A DNA stretch of 64,000 nt from positions 1 to 64,000 of the forward strand of contig CAYQKY010000014.1 in the NCBI GenBank assembly GCA_964418125.1, given 5' to 3'. The notes beneath the pieces are model-generated. The model did no database searches, had not been told where the DNA came from, and was given only the letters and a program-made list of their open reading frames with translations. The first letter of the stretch is position 1. Every line of letters begins with the position of its first letter. Position numbers and translations under genes: made by a program. This document shows, one piece after another, positions 57,419 through 64,000 of the stretch. The stretch comes from JACJXW01 sp964418125. GTDB taxonomy: Bacteria; Bacteroidota; Bacteroidia; Chitinophagales; Saprospiraceae.

Positions 57419-58450
57419 TCATATCCCCAGCCTGTCCTTGAGCAGCTTCCTCAGCGTTGGCCGTGAGCTGGGATTCAGTAAATTTACTGCCCGCAGGCCG
57501 CATAGCTTTTCCACCAGTTCTACTGCTGCAATAGTATTGGTTGCCGGGCCGCTGACGAGGTCGGGATGCAGCCCGAAGCTCTTCATTACACCGTACACGG
57601 CGTAAGGGTCGGAAGCACATAGCATGGTGCAGCGGATGTTGTCCTGGATATGGTTTATGGCTACATCTCCATTGTAGGGTTCTAAAGGGGAGGCGCCGAT
57701 CTCAACCACTGCCACATCGCCGCCCTCGTTTTCCATCAGCGACAACATGTGTTCCAGGGCGGGCAGATATTCTTCCCGGGTACATACGGTGGAAGGGAGC
57801 CCGGCATCGACAAAATCGAATACGGCGGCTGCGCCGGCGTCTTTGACTGCCAGGATGTCCCGGTAGCGGCCAGCGCCGGTCATCTTTGCGCCAATTACTT
57901 TTAACCCCATCGATTTGAGTTCCCGGGTCACAATACGGGCAGTAGTGGTTTTGCCGGCTGACATGGAGGTGCCTACCATCAGGACCACCGGCAGTTTGAA
58001 GGGGCGGGCGGGCGCCGGTGTAATAGAATTTTTCATGGTGCATTTGGCGCCATGCCGGATGACGTGGCCGAGGTATTCCACCTGTATGGGAATGGGGGAA
58101 AAGGTGGAAGCCGAAGTGGCTTTGCCGATCAGCCCGGCAGCTGTCATCAGGTGAAAACGCTCGTGTTGCTTTATTTCCCGCCAGGTGCCGGTGATCTCCA
58201 GGGTGGCGTGGCGAATGCCCAGGGCGCCGATCAGCCGTTCCCCTTTGAGGGGGTCCATCATCCTGCCGTTATACAACTCGATCCTGGCGTTTTCAGAACC
58301 AGGTTTCATGAGCTCTACTCCAATAAAGTCACCGGTTTCCCACTGGCTGAACGGGATGGAACGGGTCTCGAATTTCCCGTCCATCAATTCGGAATTCCGG
58401 GCCAGAGAAGTGAAGGTGAATTGGTATTGCTTCATAGGTTTATTATTCAT
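57419..58450 (-). CDS. DUF1611 P-loop protein with an unfamiliar N-terminal domain
   Basis: 343 residues. The C-terminal ~190 residues match DUF1611: P-loop 'VLMVGTSMSAGKTTTARIVTRELKSMGLKVIGAKMTGAGR', 'VCTREEYLPALEHMLSL', 'VVEIGASPLEPYNGD', 'CASDPYAVYG'. A characterised DUF1611 protein, DgcN, N-acetylates D-glutamate. The first ~150 residues here ('SIPFSQWETGDFIGVELMKPGSENARIELYNGRMMDPLKGERLIGALGIRHATLEI') look beta-rich and not like the Rossmann-type front half I expect of DgcN. Last of a three-gene operon, 3 bp after the M20 gene. Confidence 0.75.
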   Translation of the reverse strand: MNNKPMKQYQFTFTSLARNSELMDGKFETRSIPFSQWETGDFIGVELMKPGSENARIELYNGRMMDPLKGERLIGALGIRHATLEITGTWREIKQHERFHLMTAAGLIGKATSASTFSPIPIQVEYLGHVIRHGAKCTMKNSITPAPARPFKLPVVLMVGTSMSAGKTTTARIVTRELKSMGLKVIGAKMTGAGRYRDILAVKDAGAAAVFDFVDAGLPSTVCTREEYLPALEHMLSLMENEGGDVAVVEIGASPLEPYNGDVAINHIQDNIRCTMLCASDPYAVYGVMKSFGLHPDLVSGPATNTIAAVELVEKLCGLRAVNLLNPSSRPTLRKLLKDRLGI

Positions 58451-58453
58451 CGG

Positions 58454-59620
58454 TCACCCTTTTATTTCTTCTGAAGGCAGCAACAATAGAAGTGTCAGCA
58501 GGGCTGTTCGTTCCAGCAGTTTATCCAGGAAGATGAATTCATGAGAAGCGTGGGCGCCGTCGCCGGTAGTGCCCAGGCCGTCGAGAGTGGCGGTGTATAG
58601 GCTGGCGGTGTTGCCGTCGGAGCCTCCTCCGGCGGCTGCCTCCTGCAGCCCCAGGTCAATCCTTTCTGCTGCCTGCCGTGCCTGATGCCACAGGCGGCGG
58701 TTTCGGGGCGTTCGCTCCATTGGCGGACGCCCGAAGCCCCCCTCTATTTCCAGTGATGCTCCGCGCGTGGCCGGTTGGAGGCCAAGGATGGCTTCGCTGA
58801 TGCGGCCAGCATCCTCCTGCGTTGGCACCCGCACGTCGACTACCGCTTTGCTGATGGGGGCTACTACATTGGGGGAAATGCCTCCCTCCACCATCCCGAC
58901 ATTGACTGTTATCCCTTTTTCGGGCTCATTCAATGCAAACAGCCGCTGTATCTGGTGGGAAAGCTCGAGGATCGCGCTGGCGCCTTTCCCGGGGTCGAGG
59001 CCGGCGTGGGCGGCTTTCCCTTTTACAGTCAGCGTGAACCGGCCGAGGCCTTTTCGGGCAGTTTTGAGCTTGCCCTCGAGCCCCAGTGGAGGTTCCAGTA
59101 CAAAAGCCCGCTCGGCGATCCGCGCCAGCCGGCGGATAGCAGGGGTGCTTTCCCGGCTACCGGTCTCTTCATCTGAATTGACCACGCATACTGGCGTCGC
59201 CTCCATTTTCAGGCCCAGGCTTCGGATGGCCTGCAGGGCGTAAACCATCTGCGTGAGCCCGGCTTTCATATCAAATATACCGGGGCCTCTGAGCCGGCCA
59301 TCCGCTTCTTCAATGGGCATTTCCTCCAAAGTGCCTTTTTCCCAAACGGTATCGCAATGGCCGATGAGGAGTTGTACCGGCAGGCACTTTTCCCGTTCCC
59401 CCGGCCGGGCAATGAGGTACCCTCCGGTCAGCCTGCCGGGCATGCGCAGGGTGCGGAAGCCCAGGGATGCAAATTTTTCTTTCAGTATGTCAAAGATGGC
59501 ATCCTGGGCGTACGGATCCTTTGAAGGGGTTTCCACTTCGGCCAGGCGCCGGAGAAAAGCCTCCATGGCCGGCCGCTGCTCCCGGAGGCACTGCAGTATT
59601 TTCTGGACATTAGCTTCCAT
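58454..59620 (-). CDS. M20-family metallopeptidase (carboxypeptidase G2-like)
   Basis: 388 residues. The zinc-binding motifs are 'LLIGHCDTVWEKG' (His/Asp), 'GPGIFDMKAGLTQM' (bridging Asp), 'VNSDEETGS' (general-base Glu and ligand) and the last His in 'GDGAHASHEFIF'. The dimerisation domain is in between ('GRFTLTVKGKAAHAGLDPGKGASAILELS'). These enzymes remove an N-acyl group or a C-terminal glutamate. It starts 3 bp after the flavin reductase stop and ends 3 bp before the DUF1611 gene. Confidence 0.9.
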   Translation of the reverse strand: MEANVQKILQCLREQRPAMEAFLRRLAEVETPSKDPYAQDAIFDILKEKFASLGFRTLRMPGRLTGGYLIARPGEREKCLPVQLLIGHCDTVWEKGTLEEMPIEEADGRLRGPGIFDMKAGLTQMVYALQAIRSLGLKMEATPVCVVNSDEETGSRESTPAIRRLARIAERAFVLEPPLGLEGKLKTARKGLGRFTLTVKGKAAHAGLDPGKGASAILELSHQIQRLFALNEPEKGITVNVGMVEGGISPNVVAPISKAVVDVRVPTQEDAGRISEAILGLQPATRGASLEIEGGFGRPPMERTPRNRRLWHQARQAAERIDLGLQEAAAGGGSDGNTASLYTATLDGLGTTGDGAHASHEFIFLDKLLERTALLTLLLLLPSEEIKG

Positions 59621-59623
59621 GGC

Positions 59624-60232
59624 TCAGCTTTTGAAATTGCGGGGAAAGGGAAAGGCCAGGCTTTCCCGTATTTCTGCAAAACGCCCGTAGGCCAGGTAGG
59701 CCAGCAGGGGCGAATGGTAGATCTGCTCCTGCTCGTCCCGGTCGGAAGTGCGCAGGTATTCCTCATCGACAAAAGCACCGGTGATGCGGCCACAGATAAG
59801 GCTGTGGAGCCCGAAGCCATCCACCGTGTTAATGTGCTCACATTCAAAGAAAAGGTAACTTTCCTCGAGAAAGGGCGCATCGATGGAAGGCGCCATCTTC
59901 AGAGGAAGGCCCTCGAGGATCAGCTTCCGGTGCTCCACCTCCTCACAGCGGGGGGAGGCCGACAGGCTGGCAAGCACTACCTGGTTGGGCTTCGGGAAAC
60001 TCACAGTGAAGAAACCTTCGCGCGCCACATTGTGATAGGTAGAATGGCGGGGCGTGCACACGAAGCCAAAGAAGTTGTCCAGCCCCAGGGCCGTGGCCAT
60101 GTGCTTGGGGGCCAGGTCGTATCCGTCCTCCTCTTTCGTCCCGATAACTACCAGTGGGGCCACCGTGAAGAAAGATTCCCAGATGGGCCGGCTTACATCC
60201 AGGCTGACGAGGCTGCTCTCTTTTTTTGCCAT
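59624..60232 (-). CDS. Flavin reductase-like (FMN-binding split barrel) protein
   Basis: 202 residues: 'VAPLVVIGTKEEDGYDLAPKHMATALGLDNFFGFVCTPRHSTYHNVAREGFFTVSFP' is the flavin-binding front of the flavin reductase-like family, followed by 'FFECEHINTVDGFGLHSLICGRITGAFVDEEYL'. It may supply reduced flavin or act as an oxidoreductase on its own. First gene of the operon with M20 and DUF1611; no flavin-dependent oxygenase is next to it. Confidence 0.85.
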   Translation of the reverse strand: MAKKESSLVSLDVSRPIWESFFTVAPLVVIGTKEEDGYDLAPKHMATALGLDNFFGFVCTPRHSTYHNVAREGFFTVSFPKPNQVVLASLSASPRCEEVEHRKLILEGLPLKMAPSIDAPFLEESYLFFECEHINTVDGFGLHSLICGRITGAFVDEEYLRTSDRDEQEQIYHSPLLAYLAYGRFAEIRESLAFPFPRNFKS

Positions 60233-60401
60233 AAACCGCTTTGTAGTTCCGTGCCGGTTGAATTACCGGAAATATAAGGTCGTAACTTAGCGGTTCCGGT
60301 TCATTGACATTAGCTACCTCCCGGGGTGAGAAAGGTCATTGGAAGAAATTTCGGGAAGAAGCATCTTGAATTATTGTGTATTTTCGTTTTTTGGGAAAGA
60401 A

Positions 60402-61631
60402 ATGGCCAGGCCTAAAATTGCTCTTTTCAGATACCCTCACCTTCTAGCCTTTGGTTTCACCCTGGCCTTTTTCTCCGGATACGGCCAGACTTTCCTTTTA
60501 TCGCTCTATGTGCCGGAAATCGCCGCTTCCTTTACCTTGAGCAATACCCAACTCAGCAGCCTGTATGCTGTTGCAACGTTGGGCAGCGCTTTCACCCTGC
60601 CCTGGGTGGGGCATTATGTAGACATTTGGCCGTTGCGGCGTTTTACCACTGCAGTGATATTGGGGTTGAGTGTGGCATTGCTGATACTCTCCCTGGCGCC
60701 CCATCCGCTGGTGGTACTGCTGGGCTTCTGGGGAGTTCGGCTGGGTGGCCAGGCGCTGATGGGGCATACCGCCATTTCGACCCTGGCGCGCGCTTATGAG
60801 CAGGCGAGGGGTAAGGCCATCAGCCTGGCTACGCTGGGCCATCCTGCGGGAGAAGCTGTTCTGCCGCTGGCCATAGCCGGGCTGATCGTAGCGGCGGGCT
60901 GGCCAAGCGCTCTACAGTGGTCGGCAGGGAGCCTGGTGCTTCTGGTCCTGCCGCTATGCCTGTGGCTGCTGCGGGCGGCGCCGGAAGGGGTGGCCTTTCC
61001 CGGCGGCGCCGATTGGAAGCGTGCCCCCCGTGGGCTTTCTTTTGGCCCTACCTACTGGAAGTTGCTGGGCAGCGCTTCTTTCTGGAATATTGCACCTGCT
61101 GCCTGCCTCTGGGGCGGAGTGGTTACCGCCCTGCTGTTCTTTCAGCTCCAGCTGGGCGCTGCCCGGGGCTGGAGTACGCAATGGGTGGCGGGGTCCATTG
61201 GGGCCTTCGCTGCCGCTAATGCTCTGTCGATGATGGGGTCGGGTATCATTGCCGACCAGATGACGGGGCGCCGGGTGTATCCTTTCTTTCTTCTGCCCAT
61301 GTTGTTAGGGCTCTTCCTGTTGATCTTCATCCGCCAGGCCTGGGTGTATCCGGTGGCGCTGTTCTTTACCGGCATGTCTAACGGAGCGGGCAGCACCCTG
61401 CTCAACACTGCGCTGGCGGAGGTTTTTGGCACGGCCAGTATCGGGGCGGTGCGCAGCCTTTTTGCAACAACTTTGGTGGTGAGTACGGCAATCGGCCCGG
61501 TAGTTTTCGGTGCTTTGTTCGACCTGGGTATGAGCTTCGAAGGAGTGCTGGGGGTGGCGGCCGGGAGTGTGGCCTTAGGGGTGGGGTGGAGTGCTGCCAG
61601 GGTTGGAGCGGGACTGCCCTGGGAGGAGTAA
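60402..61631 (+). CDS. MFS transporter
   Basis: 409 residues and about 12 membrane helices. MFS marks: 'FSGYGQTFLLSLYVPEIAASFTLSNTQLSSLYAVATLGSAFTLPWVGHYVDIWPLRRF' (motif A-like loop GHYVDIWPLRRF between helices 2 and 3) and a second such loop 'SGIIADQMTGRRVYP'. 'GHTAISTLARAYEQARGKAISLATLGHPAGEAVLP' resembles oxalate/formate-antiporter relatives. The ATG at 60402 is preferred; an earlier in-frame start at 60339 adds a non-homologous piece. The substrate is unknown. It is divergent from the flavin reductase operon, so it could serve it. Confidence 0.88.
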   Translation: MARPKIALFRYPHLLAFGFTLAFFSGYGQTFLLSLYVPEIAASFTLSNTQLSSLYAVATLGSAFTLPWVGHYVDIWPLRRFTTAVILGLSVALLILSLAPHPLVVLLGFWGVRLGGQALMGHTAISTLARAYEQARGKAISLATLGHPAGEAVLPLAIAGLIVAAGWPSALQWSAGSLVLLVLPLCLWLLRAAPEGVAFPGGADWKRAPRGLSFGPTYWKLLGSASFWNIAPAACLWGGVVTALLFFQLQLGAARGWSTQWVAGSIGAFAAANALSMMGSGIIADQMTGRRVYPFFLLPMLLGLFLLIFIRQAWVYPVALFFTGMSNGAGSTLLNTALAEVFGTASIGAVRSLFATTLVVSTAIGPVVFGALFDLGMSFEGVLGVAAGSVALGVGWSAARVGAGLPWEE

Positions 61632-62054
61632 TGTGTAATGTTATGTTAATGAAGGGGTTGACAATGTGAAAAAGGGAATTTGGGCCCATTGGCGGGAATT
61701 GAAGAACTCCCTGGCGCTGTCTTTTATCACCTGCCAAAGATGATAAAATGCATTGTTGAAAAAGGCCTACCAAAATATCTTCGCATTGGTTGTAGTTTCT
61801 TTTGGAATTTCCTTAGGGATAAAATCCTTTTATATGAATTACTAAGATTAGAAAATAAAAATCGCATCTTTGTATAAATAGCCGCTACTTTACAAAAAAA
61901 GAACACATTAACTATGCCGGCCACATATGGCTTAACTTCTGCGGGCCAGGGCCGCGGTAAATGCTGACAGGCAGCTTTGAAGTTTTGGCGGCTTTCGCTC
62001 CAGGAAATTACCGCCTTTTATCTGTCTGCATCGCAGGAAAGTCTCAGGGCTAAA
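61632..62054. other. AT-rich spacer before the TPR-CHAT gene
   Basis: 423 bp, visibly richer in A/T than the neighbouring genes, mainly 61740-61880. A 65-codon frame (61680-61877) gives 'MIKCIVEKGLPKYLRIG...' but I cannot support it as a gene. No clear -33/-7 pair was found. Confidence 0.5.
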
Positions 62055-64000
62055 ATGGAATCAAATCAGGACGACGCTACCCAGTTTACCTTTTACTTCC
62101 GGCAAAACCGCTTCAGGGAGGGATACCAGTATTTTCTTGAAAAAGCGAAAAGGTCCAGCATAGCTATCTTTGGCCGTCGTTTCTCCTTTGGCGAAAAAAG
62201 GAAGGCCTACCTTAGTGCGCTTATTTACCAATGCCGCTTTGCACTCATTCTGGGAGAATGGCAGGAAGCCAGGAGTGGCATAGAGAAGTTCCATTCCTCA
62301 TACCATTCCCTGTTCGGGAAATTTCCCGAACTCGAGGCCGAGATATGGCACAACGAAGGGGAGGTCCATTTCTACATCAGTGAGTACGATAAAGCGACTG
62401 AATATGTCGACAAGGCCATAGCGCTTAAAAACAAGGTCGATTATTCTTCCCCCAGGGCAAAAGCCATTACGGCCGGACAGAGCCTTGTCGTAAAAGGTAA
62501 AGCTTATTGGAAAAAGGGCGATTTTTTTGAGGCGCTTCGCTGTTATTACCAGGCTATTTCCAGGTATTATAGTCATTATTCGGATTCTGACCGGCACCTG
62601 ATCGGCCGGGTAATGTGCCTGATCGGGCAAGTGTATATGGACCTTGGAGACGCGAAGAGGGAAAAGGCGAGGTTGTTTTTGGAGAAAAGCAGGGAAATAC
62701 TATCCGAAGCTTTGCCGCCGGGCCATTTATATCTGGGAGCAGTCTATAATGAGCTGGGAAAGTATTACATGAACCAGGATGCCAGTTATGGGCAGGCCCG
62801 TCATTATTTCAATAAAGCGAAAGCCAGCCTGGAAAATATATACCATGAGCGCTCCCACCGATACATGGCCAGTGTGCTGGGCAATATGGCGGACCTGTTC
62901 ATTAAGGAACAACGCGATAAAGTAGAACAAGGTAGCCTGACAACTGAGGAGTACATAAGAGGGGCCCTGAAAAAACTGTCCAGGGAACTGGAGGTACGCG
63001 TTTCTTCCTTCGACGGCCAGCCCCATTCTTCAGTAGCCCGGGTATACAACAAGATAAGCGGTTATCACCGCACACTGGGGCAACACCGAGAGGCTGCCTC
63101 AGCCGCTCACAAAGCGCTGTTGGCAGCCATCAGTGACTACAAGGATAACGACGCGCGGAATTACCCCGATATCAGCCAGGCAGGGAAGGCCAATTCAAGG
63201 TCTATGGTGTTACATGCGTTGAGGGTTAAAGGGGAAGCCTACTTACAGTTGGCTGTTCAGGAAGCAAAAGAAAGCGAAGGCCACCTCAGGAATGCCTATC
63301 AGGCGGTGAACCTGGCAACCAAGGTTATCGAATACATTCGCGGTGATTTCCATTCTAACGAATCCTGGCTGGCTTTCGGGAAAGAAGCGCGGGCGATATA
63401 TGAACTGGCAATTGAAGTCCTGATGGCTCTTCGCCTTGAGGCATTCGAAAATAACAACGCAAGAGAAAGAGCCGAGTGTGATGAACAGATACTGGAAATC
63501 TTTCAGAAGAGTAAAGCTGCATTGTTGCTGGAAACCATTCAAAAGCCTGGAAAACGCAATGGCCTTTTTTGGAACACCAATGCACGTGGTGAGGAATTTG
63601 ATATCCTGAAAGAGGTTGAAATCTGGCTGCTGAGCGACCAGGCATCCGGTTTTGACCCGAATAAGTTCAAAACCCTGAATAATTTCCTGGAAAAGGAAAA
63701 AAAAGCAAAACAAAAACACCTCAAAGAAAAAGAACACCTGGCCGAATATGTGGAAAAAGGAAGAGAAGATACAGTGGAAAAGAGCCCTGTTCTCAATCTT
63801 CAAAACCTTTTCCGCGAATTCAATGAGGGCGAGGATGGTATGATCCTATCCTACTTTGTGGGAAAACGCAATATGTACGTACTTCTTATTTCCGGCAGTA
63901 CCGGCGACTTTGACATCCAGTTGTTACCCTATTCCGAATGGGTGAGGGGCCAGGTCCACCTCCAGCGCCTGATTGGCGAACTGCTGGACGTTCTGGATAC
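62055..64000 (+). CDS. TPR-CHAT protein, 3' end beyond the window
   Basis: 648 codons open to the window edge; the stop before it in frame is at 61965-61967. The N-terminal ~470 residues are helical repeats of TPR type ('AEIWHNEGEVHFYISEYDKATEYVDKAIAL', 'LIGQVYMDLGDAKREKARLFLEKSREIL', 'LYLGAVYNELGKYYM...YGQARHYFNKAKASLE'). Then 'QKSKAALLLETIQ', a charged coiled linker (~550-575), and the start of a CHAT domain, 'EDGMILSYFVGKRNMYVLLISGSTGDFDI' (~590 on). CHAT domains are caspase-like proteases; the His-Cys pair would be past the edge. No signal peptide, so cytoplasmic. Base composition differs from the preceding genes. Confidence 0.85.
   Translation, partial: MESNQDDATQFTFYFRQNRFREGYQYFLEKAKRSSIAIFGRRFSFGEKRKAYLSALIYQCRFALILGEWQEARSGIEKFHSSYHSLFGKFPELEAEIWHNEGEVHFYISEYDKATEYVDKAIALKNKVDYSSPRAKAITAGQSLVVKGKAYWKKGDFFEALRCYYQAISRYYSHYSDSDRHLIGRVMCLIGQVYMDLGDAKREKARLFLEKSREILSEALPPGHLYLGAVYNELGKYYMNQDASYGQARHYFNKAKASLENIYHERSHRYMASVLGNMADLFIKEQRDKVEQGSLTTEEYIRGALKKLSRELEVRVSSFDGQPHSSVARVYNKISGYHRTLGQHREAASAAHKALLAAISDYKDNDARNYPDISQAGKANSRSMVLHALRVKGEAYLQLAVQEAKESEGHLRNAYQAVNLATKVIEYIRGDFHSNESWLAFGKEARAIYELAIEVLMALRLEAFENNNARERAECDEQILEIFQKSKAALLLETIQKPGKRNGLFWNTNARGEEFDILKEVEIWLLSDQASGFDPNKFKTLNNFLEKEKKAKQKHLKEKEHLAEYVEKGREDTVEKSPVLNLQNLFREFNEGEDGMILSYFVGKRNMYVLLISGSTGDFDIQLLPYSEWVRGQVHLQRLIGELLDVLD

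Noticed and set aside
61680..61877. 65-codon frame before the TPR-CHAT gene
   Set aside because: The middle part could be an amphipathic peptide, but there is no ribosome site, no family likeness and the AT-rich DNA makes such frames frequent by chance.

Overview
The window looks like ordinary chromosome of a Bacteroidota bacterium, most likely a Saprospiria-type marine or sludge lineage (inference; no rRNA is present to fix it). The signs are two secreted proteins with type IX secretion C-terminal domains (a gliding-motility-type domain at 2555-5236 and a 'YPNPTSG' sorting domain at 44989-48333), promoters with the Bacteroidota -7 box TAnnTTTG, few Shine-Dalgarno sites, and families largely confined to this phylum (DUF3810, DUF4159, LytS-type kinases with an N-terminal propeller). 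No prophage, integrase, transposase or CRISPR array was seen.

Layout. 1-5236: the end of a tandem CbxX-type AAA+ ATPase, a methyltransferase and a large T9SS cargo protein. 5425-9587: a subtilisin-like protease converging on the CDF transporter-recF-DUF721 operon. 9765-15654: an outer-membrane barrel, a YceI gene broken by one stop codon, a LytS/LytTR two-component pair and a DUF58 protein. 15749-22765: thioredoxin, a DUF3810 protein, an operon of a DUF6569 lipoprotein, a WbqC-like protein and a dynamin-like GTPase, a GT-C-like membrane protein, and a 43-residue membrane peptide. 22980-31198: folP, an unknown membrane protein, a YheT hydrolase and tamB. 31581-37178: a giant alpha-2-macroglobulin lipoprotein with an intact thioester motif.

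38124-44473 is a complete minus-strand sufB-C-D-S-E-T operon for Fe-S cluster assembly that ends with an Rrf2/IscR-type regulator carrying three cysteines. A 22-bp inverted repeat sits 60 bp before sufB where an operator would be expected. 44989-48333 encodes an LRR-like T9SS protein; two tRNA-Leu genes (CAG and CAA) follow. 49465-55951 holds rseP, rsmE, a DUF4159 protein, a PspC protein, a MltA lytic transglycosylase and a second methyltransferase. 56128-57144 is a two-gene YeeE/YedE sulfur-transport pair with a Crp/Fnr-like site. 57419-60232 is an operon of flavin reductase, M20 peptidase and a DUF1611 P-loop protein. The right edge has an MFS transporter and the start of a TPR-CHAT (caspase-like) protein, cut off by the window end.

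The most unusual pattern is a set of at least eight spacer elements built from degenerate 7-, 8- or about 10-bp direct repeats, most of them arranged as opposed arms that could fold into long hairpins. Two of them lie inside the suf operon. Other points worth a second look are the probable suf operator, the structured rseP leader, the nonsense codon in the YceI gene, the duplicated 3' end of a tRNA-Leu, and the truncated TPR-CHAT gene.
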